64,000 nucleotides of DNA from Candidatus Dadabacteria bacterium (lineage in GTDB: Bacteria; Desulfobacterota_D; UBA1144; Nemesobacterales; Nemesobacteraceae): the NCBI GenBank assembly GCA_022827275.1, contig JAJDTG010000020.1, positions 62,001 through 126,000 on the forward strand, read 5' to 3'. The notes under the pieces are model-generated. The model did no database searches, was not told where the DNA came from, and worked only from the letters and a program-made list of their open reading frames with translations. Shown here piece by piece: positions 48,468-58,119 of this stretch (its first letter is position 1; every line of letters begins with the position of its first letter). Both the position numbers and the translations under genes were made by a program.

Positions 48468-49160
48468 GTGTGGGAACCATGTCCGGAAGTAAAAAGACCT
48501 GACCCTATATTGAAACCTGTTCTTTCCGAAAAAACCGCGTTCGTGTATTCTTACAGGAACGTGAAGATCTTTCTCTACTACGACTACATCTGCCCCTTCT
48601 GCTTTCTGGCTACCGAGAGGGTGGTTGACCTCGCAAGGGAGTTCAACCTCGAAGCGGAGTGGCTCGGCGTTGAGATTCACCCCGAATACCCGGCCGAGGG
48701 AAAAAGACGGAAAAAAACGGAGAGGACCGTCCGTATCTCGGAAACCCTCGAGAACGTGGCCGCCGAGGCCGGGGTGGAGATAAAGCTCCCGGGATTCGTA
48801 ACCAATTCGAGGCTCTGCCTTGAGGGAGCGGAGTTTGCGAAGGAGAAAAACAGCTTCATGGAGTTTCACAAGGCCTGCTACACGGCCTATTTCTGGGAGG
48901 GAAAGAACATAGGTCTCCTCGAAACCGTTCTCGAGGCGGGCGAGAAAGCGGGTCTCTGCCCCGAAGAACTCTCAGAATCTCTTCGGAAAAGAAGCTTTTC
49001 AGAGAAAATAGAAAAGAACATGGAAAGCGCCCGGGAAAACTTGGTCTTCGGCGTCCCCACCCTTTACCTTGGAGAACTCAGGATACACGGGATCCAGCCG
49101 CTTGAATCATACAGAAAACTGATAGCAAGGGAACTTCTGAGGGAGCAACCCCTTCACTGA
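48468..49160 (+). CDS. DsbA/FrnE-family oxidoreductase
   Basis: VKIFLYYDYICPFCFLATERV; VFGVPTLYLGELRIHGIQPLESYRKLI. Confidence 0.88.
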   Translation: MWEPCPEVKRPDPILKPVLSEKTAFVYSYRNVKIFLYYDYICPFCFLATERVVDLAREFNLEAEWLGVEIHPEYPAEGKRRKKTERTVRISETLENVAAEAGVEIKLPGFVTNSRLCLEGAEFAKEKNSFMEFHKACYTAYFWEGKNIGLLETVLEAGEKAGLCPEELSESLRKRSFSEKIEKNMESARENLVFGVPTLYLGELRIHGIQPLESYRKLIARELLREQPLH

Positions 49161-49234
49161 CCTAAAGGCCCAGGAGCCATCGGCAGACCGGGCTGCAGGA
49201 AAAGGACCGCGAACGCTTTGGCCGGCAGGGGGAG

Positions 49235-50488
49235 CTATTCCCCCGTTCGCAGGTGAACCTCGCTTATCATCCTCGGGGTTGAAGAAACCACCGTGAAAGT
49301 TTTCTTTCCGAAAACTATCACGGTCCCAGGGGCGGGAATCGAGCCGTGGGTGTAAAGGAGAAACCCTGCCAGCGTCTCGTAATCCTCTTCCTCCGGAATG
49401 GCAAGCCCGAGGCCGTCGTTAAGCCGTCCTATCTCGACCGTGGGATCTATGAGATACTGCCCGACGCCGAGCCTTCTCCACGGGGTCTCGCCGGTGTCGT
49501 ACTCATCCTCTATCTCCCCCACCACCTCTTCAATTATGTCCTCGAGGGTTATGATCCCGACCGACCCCCCGTACTCGTCAACCACAACGGCCATTCCGGC
49601 ACGTCCCCCCTTCATCTCGTCCATAAGTTCGTTCACAAGCTTTGATTCCGGAACGTAGAAGGGAGGAAGGGCAAACTGCTCGACGCTCTTGTCAATATCC
49701 TGCTCGCCGAGAACATAAAACGAGTTGAGTATGCCGGTTATGTTGTCGACCCGGTCACTGAAAATCGGAATCCTCGAGTGGCTTTTCTCCGCTATGAGCC
49801 TCCTGACGTCGCGAAGCGTGGACCTTCTCTCAAGCGCGTCCACCCTGACAAGCGGGATCATTATCTCTCCGACCGTGGTCTCGGAGTAGCCGAAAATCCT
49901 GCGAAGAACCCTTCTTTTGTAGTCCGAGCTCGGCTTGTCCTCGTCTTCCTCCATCACGTCCTCAAGCTCCTCGCGGGTTATGGAGCTCATGTTCTTGCCC
50001 GGACGGCTCAGTATCCCCCGGGTAAAGAGATTGACGAAGAAAAGCACCGGGTAGAAAAGCTTGGAGAAAACCCAGAGCGGATAGATGATCCAGAGCACTA
50101 TGGAGTTCCGCTTGCTCTCGAATACCGCCTTGGGAACCACCTGGCCGAAAACGACGATAAGCGGGGAGAGCACTGCCACTGTGTAGAGACCGCTTCGCTG
50201 CCCGAATATCTCCTCGAAATAAAAGGTGAGCACCAGGGTGTTTATTATGAGCGAAAGGTTAACCCCTATCAGGGTGGTGCCGATGAAGCTTTCGATCTTC
50301 GAGTAGGCGTCAAGAACCATCCCCGCGGCGGCGGAGCCCTCATCGGCAAGTGACCTCATCTTTATCTTGTCGCAGGAGATGAGTGCTATTTCCGAGCCGG
50401 CGAAAAACGCCTGCAGAAGCAGAAACAGCAAAATAAGAAGAATCACCAATTCAATTGACATCGCCGCGCGCCTCCTCCTCAACGTCAA
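49235..50488 (-). CDS. CNNM/CorC-family (hemolysin-like) transporter, paralogue 2
   Basis: DUF21 TM domain, CBS pair, VDEYGGSVGIITLEDIIEEVVGEIEDEYD. Confidence 0.93.
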   Translation of the reverse strand: MTLRRRRAAMSIELVILLILLFLLLQAFFAGSEIALISCDKIKMRSLADEGSAAAGMVLDAYSKIESFIGTTLIGVNLSLIINTLVLTFYFEEIFGQRSGLYTVAVLSPLIVVFGQVVPKAVFESKRNSIVLWIIYPLWVFSKLFYPVLFFVNLFTRGILSRPGKNMSSITREELEDVMEEDEDKPSSDYKRRVLRRIFGYSETTVGEIMIPLVRVDALERRSTLRDVRRLIAEKSHSRIPIFSDRVDNITGILNSFYVLGEQDIDKSVEQFALPPFYVPESKLVNELMDEMKGGRAGMAVVVDEYGGSVGIITLEDIIEEVVGEIEDEYDTGETPWRRLGVGQYLIDPTVEIGRLNDGLGLAIPEEEDYETLAGFLLYTHGSIPAPGTVIVFGKKTFTVVSSTPRMISEVHLRTGE

Positions 50489-51791
50489 CCCTTATCTCGG
50501 AAATCCTTTTCCCTTCCCTGCTCCTTACCGTGAAAACCAGTCCGCCGAACCCTATTTTTTCCCCCTCGGCCGGCAGCCTCCCGAAAAGATCAAACACGAA
50601 GCCGCCCATGGTCTCGTTTTCCATCCGAAGCGGGATCACGGCCCTCTCCAGTATGTCCCCCATGTTCTCGAGCCCCGCCGAGCGCGCAACCGAGAAAAGA
50701 TAGTCGTCGTTGAATTCCTCTATCTTCATTCCCCCGGGAATTGTGATTGCTCCTTCGTAGACAGCGGGCGCAATCCTGTCGGGCACCGCCCTTTCATCCT
50801 CTATCTCTCCGAAAAGCTCCTCCAGTATGTCTTCCATGGTCACCAGCCCGTCGAACCTTCCGTACTCGTCGACCACTATCGCTATGTGAATCCTGTGCAT
50901 CTGGAACTCCCGCAGAAGCGCCCCCGCGGGCTTGGAGCGCGGGATGAAGTATGGCTTCCTGAGGCACTCGCTCACGGTGGCCGCAAGGTTGTGCTCGGCA
51001 AAATTCCATTTCAGAAGATCCTTGCCGTAGAGAACGCCAGCTATGTTGTCTTTCTCCTCCTCGTAAACCGGGATCCGGGAGCGGCCCATCTGGCGGACCC
51101 GGCCCACGGCCTCTATCACCTCAATATCGTGGGGAAGCGTGAAGCAGTCTATGGCGGGAGTCATTATCCTGTGGGCGGGCAGGTCCTCGAGCTTGAAAAA
51201 TCCGTCGGCAAGATATTTTTCCACCTCGTTGAGGACCCCCTCGTCCCTCCCCATTCCGACCAGAATTTCAAGCTCGTCGGAGGAAATGTCGTTCCCCTGC
51301 GCGCGGTGTCCCAGATCCGCCCCGAAGGCCCTTATGAAGAAACCGGAGACAAACAGGATCGCCCACCTGACCGGGGTGACCGCGACGTGGAAGAAATAAA
51401 GGGGAAGCGCAACCGCCTTCGAGATGCTCCTTGGGAACTTGACGCCGGCGGTTTTGGGAACGATCTCCCCGAACACAAGGAGCGTGGGAGAAGCTATGGC
51501 CAGGGATATGAGGGCCACTGTCTGCTCAGGGGAATCCTGGAGATATTTTCTCGCCGTGAGACCTATTAAGCTTGAGTAGGCTATGTTGAATATCTCGTCG
51601 GCCAGAAGAACGGTGGTTATGAGCTTGTGGGAATTGGAAAGAAGCTTTCCTATGGCCGCAGAAATCCTGCCTCCCTGCTTCGATATGCTTTCTCTCTGCG
51701 GACGGCTGAGGGAGAAAAGCGCCCCCTCGCTGAAACAGAAAAACGCAGAACAGCACAGCAAAAAAAGAATCAGAATGAAATTTTCGCCCAA
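50451..51791 (-). CDS. CNNM/CorC-family (hemolysin-like) transporter, paralogue 1
   Basis: DUF21 TM domain, CBS pair, VDEYGRFDGLVTMEDILEELFGEIEDE. Confidence 0.93.
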   Translation of the reverse strand: MGENFILILFLLCCSAFFCFSEGALFSLSRPQRESISKQGGRISAAIGKLLSNSHKLITTVLLADEIFNIAYSSLIGLTARKYLQDSPEQTVALISLAIASPTLLVFGEIVPKTAGVKFPRSISKAVALPLYFFHVAVTPVRWAILFVSGFFIRAFGADLGHRAQGNDISSDELEILVGMGRDEGVLNEVEKYLADGFFKLEDLPAHRIMTPAIDCFTLPHDIEVIEAVGRVRQMGRSRIPVYEEEKDNIAGVLYGKDLLKWNFAEHNLAATVSECLRKPYFIPRSKPAGALLREFQMHRIHIAIVVDEYGRFDGLVTMEDILEELFGEIEDERAVPDRIAPAVYEGAITIPGGMKIEEFNDDYLFSVARSAGLENMGDILERAVIPLRMENETMGGFVFDLFGRLPAEGEKIGFGGLVFTVRSREGKRISEIRVDVEEEARGDVN

Positions 51792-51814
51792 AAGATATTA
51801 CCCCCGTGGATGAA

Positions 51815-52792
51815 TCAGCAGAAGTGCTCAAACCCCGCGGTATCGTAAAAAACCTCTTCTCCTTCCTTGTCGAAAAACCTTATTTTCCGCCCGGCGGTAA
51901 CAGAACCGATTCTCGAGATAGCAACCCCGCAGAGACGCGAAACTTCCTCCACCGAAGCGCGGTTCTGCTCAGGAGAGGTAAAAAGAAGCTCGTAGTCCTC
52001 CCCCCCGGAGAGCGCAAGGCGGTAGCCGTCCTCCGAGAACCTGCCGCAGAGGGAGAGAAAACCCGGGGAAAGCGGAAGGCTCCCGAGGCTCACTTCGGCC
52101 CCCAGTCCATACTCGGAAGTCAGCTTCTCAAGGTCGCAGAAAAGCCCATCACTTACGTCTATCATCGAAGAGGCTATCCCGCGCCTTGCGACCATCCTGC
52201 CAACCTGAAGACGCGGCGTGGGCTCTATATGCCTCGAAACAGCGCCCTCATATCCGACAATCCCGCAATCGCCCGAGAGGACCCTCAGGCCCAAGGCGGA
52301 ATCCCCCAACGTTCCGGTCACGTATATGTCGTCTCCCTCAGAAGCCCCCGAGCGCAGGACGATATCGTCCCTCGACACCTCCCCAAGTGCCGTCATGTTT
52401 ATGAAAACGGTTTGGGATTCCGAGAGATTCCCCCCTATAAGGCAGACGTCAAACTCCCGGCAGCTCTCCTCCACTCCTTCCGAGAGAGCCTCTATGAACT
52501 CCATTGAGTCCGCGCTCCGACAGCCGAGGGAGCAGAGAAGGTACCTCGGCACCGCCCCCATCGCCCCTATGTCGCTTACGGCAACGCAGACCGCCTTACT
52601 GCCGAGCTGCCTCGGGGTCTGAGTTCCCAGGCGGAAGTGAACGCCTTCGACCAGAGTGTCGGTCGAGGCGACAAGGCATGATTTGTCTCTGATTTTTACA
52701 ACAGCGGAATCGTCCCCTATCCCCGTCAAAACTTCTTTCTGAGTAGCCTTGAACCTGTCGGCTAAAAATCTCAAGGCGTCTTCTTCACCCAT
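51815..52792 (-). CDS. thiL: Thiamine-monophosphate kinase
   Basis: GIGDDSAVVKI, STDTLVEGVHFRLG, VSDIGAMGAVPRYLLCSLG, MIDVSDGLFCDLEKL, ALSGGEDYELLFT. Confidence 0.95.
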   Translation of the reverse strand: MGEEDALRFLADRFKATQKEVLTGIGDDSAVVKIRDKSCLVASTDTLVEGVHFRLGTQTPRQLGSKAVCVAVSDIGAMGAVPRYLLCSLGCRSADSMEFIEALSEGVEESCREFDVCLIGGNLSESQTVFINMTALGEVSRDDIVLRSGASEGDDIYVTGTLGDSALGLRVLSGDCGIVGYEGAVSRHIEPTPRLQVGRMVARRGIASSMIDVSDGLFCDLEKLTSEYGLGAEVSLGSLPLSPGFLSLCGRFSEDGYRLALSGGEDYELLFTSPEQNRASVEEVSRLCGVAISRIGSVTAGRKIRFFDKEGEEVFYDTAGFEHFC

Positions 52793-52919
52793 TTGCAGTT
52801 AAAAATTGTATTGTAAACGCAGTTGCGTGTCAATTGAGCCGGTGTGTCCGAGAAAAAAATTTTTCCCCGTCCACAGGCGCGAAACCGAGGATCTCGGGGT
52901 GGTGGAAAACTGTTTTTTC

Positions 52920-52949
52920 TTGACACCAAAAACCGATGCAAGTTAGAAT
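52920..52949 (+). promoter_or_regulatory. Candidate dnaA promoter TTGACA-N18-TAGAAT
   Basis: Read directly, upstream of the dnaA start. Confidence 0.5.
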
Positions 52950-53034
52950 TAATTTCACTTTCCGAAGGGTGGGTCGGTGTTTTTTCTGAAGTGTCCGTTT
53001 TAAGGTTGTTCTTTGCTTTTCAGGAGAAGAGCTG

Positions 53035-54456
53035 TTGAAAAAAACAGAGGAAGTTGCGCACAGCGACCCGGCTGCTGAAAACTACAAATCAGAACAGAAA
53101 ACAGAATTTGACTGGGACGCCGTTCTCGACGGCGTGAAGAAAGACCTTTATTTTCCTCCTTCCTGGCTGTTTTCCATAAAAGTCGCGAAAATCGAGGGGA
53201 AAACGGTCACGCTCGAAGCAAAAACCCACTTCCAGGCCCTCTGGGTGAAAAACCACTACCTGCAACTGATAAACGACACCTCCCGCAACCTCTACGGAAA
53301 AGACGGTTTCGAAGTGATCATAGATGCAAACGAGGAGAATTCCGGAGCCGGGGAAACAAAAAAAAACAGGGCTCAGGAAAACGGGAGGAGCGCAGAATCG
53401 CACGACCCCCAGACGGCAAGCTTTTTCAGCTCATCCAACACCTTTGACAACTTCATCGTCGGGCCCAGCAACCAGTTTGCCCACGCCGCGTCCTACGCTA
53501 TAGCGGAAAATCCGGGAATGGCCTACAATCCTCTTTTCATACACAGCGGAGTGGGCCTGGGGAAAACCCACCTCCTCCACTCCATAGGGAACTACATACT
53601 CAAAAAGAACGGAACCCGTCTCAACACCTTCTGCATCTCCGCAGAGCATTTCACAAACGGGGTGGTGCAGAGCATAAAAACAGGCTCGATGGACAAGTTC
53701 AGGAACCTCTACAGGCTGAACTGCGACGTCCTGCTCATAGACGACATACAGTTCATCGCCGGGAAGGACAGCACGCAGGAAGAGTTCTTCCACACGTTTA
53801 ACTCTCTTTACACCGCGAAAAAGCAGATAGTGATAACAAGCGACAAGCCCCCGAGCGTGATGAAGAACTTCGAGGAGCGCCTGAAATCCAGGTTCGAGTG
53901 GGGACTGACGGCCGACATACAGCCGCCGGAAGTGGAAACCAAGATAGCCATCATAGAGAAAAAGGCCGAAGAGGAAAAAATCGAGATCCCGGCCGACGTG
54001 GCTTCGTTTGTGGCCCAGAACGTCCTCTCCAACATAAGGGAGCTTGAGGGCTCGGTGAACAAGCTCTTTGCCTACTCCAAGATGTTCAGGGAGAGAATAA
54101 CCCTGGAGCTGGCAAAACAGCTTCTAAGCAACCTGGTAAAAAAGGAAACCCCCAAGATAATAACGATAGACCTCATCCAGAAAGAGGTAAGCTCCTTTTT
54201 CGACCTCACCGTAAAGGATCTGAAGTCAAACCAGAAGCAGAAGAAGGTCTCAGAACCCAGACAGATAGCAATGTTTCTTTCAAGAAAGTACACTTCCTCG
54301 TCGTTCCCGGAAATAGGGAGCAAGTTCGGCGGCAAGAACCACTCCACCGTGGTCCATGCGGTAAAAAACGTTGAGAAAAAGATCGTAAGGGACTCTTCAG
54401 TCTCAAGCGCGGTCTTGGCAATCTCAACCATCCTTGAGAAGTTCATCACATCCTGA
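53035..54456 (+). CDS. dnaA: Chromosomal replication initiator DnaA (TTG start)
   Basis: FVVGPSNQFAHAASYAIAE-type region, HSGVGLGKTHLLHSIGNYI, LLIDDIQFIAGKDSTQEEFFHTFN, C-terminal KFGGKNHSTVVHAVKNVEKKI. Confidence 0.98.
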   Translation: MKKTEEVAHSDPAAENYKSEQKTEFDWDAVLDGVKKDLYFPPSWLFSIKVAKIEGKTVTLEAKTHFQALWVKNHYLQLINDTSRNLYGKDGFEVIIDANEENSGAGETKKNRAQENGRSAESHDPQTASFFSSSNTFDNFIVGPSNQFAHAASYAIAENPGMAYNPLFIHSGVGLGKTHLLHSIGNYILKKNGTRLNTFCISAEHFTNGVVQSIKTGSMDKFRNLYRLNCDVLLIDDIQFIAGKDSTQEEFFHTFNSLYTAKKQIVITSDKPPSVMKNFEERLKSRFEWGLTADIQPPEVETKIAIIEKKAEEEKIEIPADVASFVAQNVLSNIRELEGSVNKLFAYSKMFRERITLELAKQLLSNLVKKETPKIITIDLIQKEVSSFFDLTVKDLKSNQKQKKVSEPRQIAMFLSRKYTSSSFPEIGSKFGGKNHSTVVHAVKNVEKKIVRDSSVSSAVLAISTILEKFITS

Positions 54457-54840
54457 ACCAGACAAAAGACAACCTGTCAGAGAAAACTGAAAAGGCTGTG
54501 CAAGAACCGTTGTTTTCGCACAGGTGCGGCACAAGCAGCAGAAGGGAGTGTGAATACTTGTTGGGAAAAAGAAAAGTTATGAACATCTCTGGAACCCAAA
54601 AGCATAGGTGTTTCAGGCAATTTCACTGATTTCACCTTTTTCACAGCAATTACTACTACGGCTACTATAAAAGCTTTAAAATTTATTAAGAATAGAAGAG
54701 ATAGTGGAAAAACACCGAGACTTGCAGTTTGTGGTTTTGTGGGGGAAAAATGGTTATTATCATATGAATAACATGTTTACACACACCGGAAAAAGAGAGG
54801 TTTTCCTGTTTTTTCCAGAACCGGAGGTTTTGTTCTCAAG
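54457..54840. other. oriC: Candidate oriC between dnaA and dnaN
   Basis: One TTWTNCACA DnaA box (54637-54645 TTTTTCACA) plus five one-mismatch boxes; downstream CTA CTA CGG CTA CTA TAA (DnaA-trio-like) leading into an AT-rich stretch. Confidence 0.7.
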
Positions 54841-56001
54841 ATGATGTTTAAAATCAAAGGCGGAGAATTTTCAAGGAAGCTGGGAATGATTCAGGGGGTC
54901 GTGGAGAAGAGAACGACCATGCCGATTCTCTCGCACGTTCTTATGAGTTCTACGGAGAAGGGTTTATTTCTGGAAGCAACAGATCTTGAAAACACGGCCA
55001 CGGTTTTCTGCGATGCTGAAACCGATGGGGAATTCAAGATGGCGGTTCCCGCGGGAATCCTTTCGGACCTTGTCAGGGAAATCAGGGAAGAGGAGGAAAT
55101 TTCGGTTACAGCTACCGAGAACAACTGGATAGAGGTTGTTACCAGCTCGGGCTCTTTTAAGATAGCCGGGCTTGCGGCCGACGATTTCCCCAGGATACCC
55201 GAGATCTCGTCTGAGAACCTTTTCCAGGTTTCTTCCGAGAGGCTTGAGGAGATGATATCCAAGACGGTTTTTTCCGTGTCCGACGATGAAATGAGAAGAA
55301 GCCTCTCCGGAGTGTTTTTCGAAAAAAGAGGAGAGCAAACGCTCAGGCTTGTCGCTACCGACGGTCACAGGCTCAGCTATGTCGATGAAAAAATAGAGAA
55401 TCTTGACCTGCCGAAGGATGTCCTTGTTCCCAAGAAAGCGGTTATGGAGATAAGAAGGCTTCTTCGTCTCTCGAAGGAAGTCAGGATCGGGAGCAGCGGA
55501 AACTTTTTTGTTTTCGAGTTAAACGATGAAAACCTCGTTTTCATTTCTAGGGTGATAGACGCGGAGTTTCCGGACTACATGCAGGTGGTTCCGGTCTCGA
55601 CGAAAAACACGGTCACGGTCGACGCCTCCAAGCTTCTGGTTGCGCTCAGGAGGGTTTCTCTTTTTTCCGCAGACAACGTGAGGGGCGGGGGAAGGTTTGT
55701 GGAAATGGCTTTTGGGGAAGGAAACCTGCTTCTGGGTGCCTATCTGAACACCGGCGAGGGAAAGGAAAGCATACCGGTTGAGTATTCGGGGGAAGAAGTG
55801 AGGCTTGGTTTTAACTTCTCGTACTTTCAGGATGTTCTTGATGCCGTGGGGTCTTCTGAAGTGATAATCGGTTTTTCCGGCCACAAAAACCCGGTTTACG
55901 TGGTTCCGTGCGAGGAAGGAGAAAAGCAGGACGGTTACGTAAATGTAATAATGCCAATGGAACTTGACGCCAAGGCGGCGGAGGGGCAGGCGAGGGGATA
56001 A
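54841..56001 (+). CDS. dnaN: DNA polymerase III beta subunit (sliding clamp)
   Basis: VVEKRTTMPILSHVLMSS, LVATDGHRLSYVDEKI, VIMPMELD C-terminus; directly after dnaA. Confidence 0.97.
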   Translation: MMFKIKGGEFSRKLGMIQGVVEKRTTMPILSHVLMSSTEKGLFLEATDLENTATVFCDAETDGEFKMAVPAGILSDLVREIREEEEISVTATENNWIEVVTSSGSFKIAGLAADDFPRIPEISSENLFQVSSERLEEMISKTVFSVSDDEMRRSLSGVFFEKRGEQTLRLVATDGHRLSYVDEKIENLDLPKDVLVPKKAVMEIRRLLRLSKEVRIGSSGNFFVFELNDENLVFISRVIDAEFPDYMQVVPVSTKNTVTVDASKLLVALRRVSLFSADNVRGGGRFVEMAFGEGNLLLGAYLNTGEGKESIPVEYSGEEVRLGFNFSYFQDVLDAVGSSEVIIGFSGHKNPVYVVPCEEGEKQDGYVNVIMPMELDAKAAEGQARG

Positions 56002-56017
56002 TCCTCGTACCTTTAAG

Positions 56018-57484
56018 ATGCTAGGTGGATTCATCGGAGTCGATTTTTCCGGCGGGAAGGTCAGGACCGTAACTGTAAGAAAGGGGCTCAGGGGAACTGA
56101 AGTCAGAAAAACCTCTTTCACCGGGGAGCTTGGGAGCGGCGACACGTCGGCTTTTCTAAAGGGCGAGATTTCCCTCGGGACCCGGGCCGTTACCGGGATC
56201 TGTTCTTCCCCGCTTCTTCTCAGGGTTCTCAAATTTCCTTTCTCTGATTCAAAGAAGCTAAAAGGGGTTTACCGCTTCGAACTTGAGAACTCGACCGGGT
56301 TTGCCCTAGGGAAGGATGCTCTCTCCGACTACCACGAGGTGAAGAGACCGGAAGGGGCCGAAATCATAGTCCCCGCTTTTGAGAAGAAAGCGTTTGAGGG
56401 CTATCTGGGTTCCCTGCGGGAGTCTGGAGTGGATCCGGATCAGGTGACTTTCACGCCGGTTGCGTTTTCCTCGCTGGGGGAGCTTATTGAAGGGCCGAGG
56501 CCGCTTCTCCTTATAGACGCCGACCAGGACCACCTCAATTTTTCGTTTTTTAACGAGAGCGGGCTCAGCAGGGTAAGGAACTGCGACGACGCCGTCGGGA
56601 GAGTGAAGAAATCCCTTGCCGAAGACATCCTTGACTTGGGCCAGATAAACGGCGACGAGGAGAAGAAAAAGGCCTTTCTTGGAAGCTGCCGCTTCATTGC
56701 AGAAGAGATAAGAAACACCATGCGCTACTTTGAGGGAGAGTCGGGGGAGGAAGTAAAGAGCCTGGTTCTCACCGGAGGGATATGCGAGGTAGATGGAGTT
56801 GCGAGGGAACTTACCGACCAGCTCGGCCGGGAAGTAAAGAGAATTTTCATAGACCAGCTCGGCCACAAAGACTCCCCTTTCTTCGCGAGGGCGTACGCTC
56901 TTGCGCTTTACGGAGGTTCCTCCGGCAAAGGGGGAAGGCTCAACCTGAGAAGAGACGGATACAGGCCGCGGGGGATGGCGAGGGATTTTTTAAAGGAGTT
57001 TCGGGTTCCGGTAGCCCTGTGCGCCACCCTGCTTCTTGTGGTTGTTTTCGGGCGCGTGACGGAAGTGGTCTCCGCTAGGAGCAAGATGAATTCCATACGC
57101 TCCGAGATGGAGACGGATCTTAGGAGAGAGTTTCCAGAGGCTGCGGGGACGCAGGACCCGGTCGCTTTTTACGGAGGAAAGCTTGAAGTCATCAACCGCA
57201 AGCTTGACATACTGAAGCAGGTAAGAGGGGCCCACAGCCCGCTTGAGGTGCTGACGGCGGTTTCCGCCGCCGTTCCGAGGGACGTGAGTTTCTCTGTTGA
57301 CGAAATAAGGATCGAAGACGGGGGCAAGGCCAAGATATGGGGCAGGAGCGATTCCTACGAGGAGATAGCGTCGATAGAGAAAGCCTTCTCGGAGTCCGGC
57401 AGCTTCACCCAGGTGAAGATGGGACAGGTCGGAAAGGCCGTTAACAAAGGTTTGAAATTCGAAATATCAATGGTCGTCAGGTGA
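56018..57484 (+). CDS. GspL/PilM-PilN-like actin-fold and TM protein (ORF open from 55964)
   Basis: MLGGFIGVDFSGGKVRTVTV, LVLTGGICEVDGVARELTDQLGREV, single TM then PilN-like coiled region. Confidence 0.75.
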   Translation: MLGGFIGVDFSGGKVRTVTVRKGLRGTEVRKTSFTGELGSGDTSAFLKGEISLGTRAVTGICSSPLLLRVLKFPFSDSKKLKGVYRFELENSTGFALGKDALSDYHEVKRPEGAEIIVPAFEKKAFEGYLGSLRESGVDPDQVTFTPVAFSSLGELIEGPRPLLLIDADQDHLNFSFFNESGLSRVRNCDDAVGRVKKSLAEDILDLGQINGDEEKKKAFLGSCRFIAEEIRNTMRYFEGESGEEVKSLVLTGGICEVDGVARELTDQLGREVKRIFIDQLGHKDSPFFARAYALALYGGSSGKGGRLNLRRDGYRPRGMARDFLKEFRVPVALCATLLLVVVFGRVTEVVSARSKMNSIRSEMETDLRREFPEAAGTQDPVAFYGGKLEVINRKLDILKQVRGAHSPLEVLTAVSAAVPRDVSFSVDEIRIEDGGKAKIWGRSDSYEEIASIEKAFSESGSFTQVKMGQVGKAVNKGLKFEISMVVR

Positions 57485-58119
57485 GAATGAAGGAGTTAGC
57501 GCAAAGACTGATACAGGGGCTGAAGTTGCTTCTCTCGGCGGTTCTGGAAAGAACCGAACCCTTGGCGCGGAGGGTAAGGGAATTAATAGACAGGGGGGAT
57601 TTCTCCGCGAGGGATGTCCGCGCCCTCAAGATAGCCGTCGCGGCCCTAGCCATTTTCATACTCTTTTCTGTCTACAGGTCGGTTTTCCCCGGGGGTTCTG
57701 CAGTAAAAAACGAGGTCAGCCAGGTGAGACTGCAGCTAAACGAGATGAGGTCCATTAAGGAGGAGTACCGCTACTCGAGGGATCTCCTGGCCGGGTTTAG
57801 CGGTTCGATGAAGGAGGAAAGAGAGGCGCTTATTTCGGTTGCGGAGAAGGCGCTTGTCAGAAACGGCATAGACCGCCGCTCATTTTCCATAAAGGGAACA
57901 AACCCGTCGGTCAGGGGAAGGGGGATAAACCGGGAAAGAGCGGTCCTGATCAAGATAAACAAGGTGCCTATCCCCAGAGTGCTTAACGTTCTTTACACCT
58001 TTCAGAAAAGCAAGAGCATACTCAGGGTCTCGGACCTCAGGATAAAAACCAGGTTCGACAACCCGAACCTGACTGACGTCTCGTTCCGACTGTCCACTTT
58101 TTCTTTCAGTGAATCGTGA
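57481..58119 (+). CDS. GspM-like type II secretion protein
   Basis: N-terminal TM, coiled-coil and ferredoxin-like region; overlaps the GspL-like gene by 4 nt. Confidence 0.6.
   Translation: MRMKELAQRLIQGLKLLLSAVLERTEPLARRVRELIDRGDFSARDVRALKIAVAALAIFILFSVYRSVFPGGSAVKNEVSQVRLQLNEMRSIKEEYRYSRDLLAGFSGSMKEEREALISVAEKALVRNGIDRRSFSIKGTNPSVRGRGINRERAVLIKINKVPIPRVLNVLYTFQKSKSILRVSDLRIKTRFDNPNLTDVSFRLSTFSFSES

Noticed and set aside
50367-51569. 400-aa plus-strand ORF over the CorC-like gene
   Set aside because: Antisense shadow of a clearly coding minus-strand gene.
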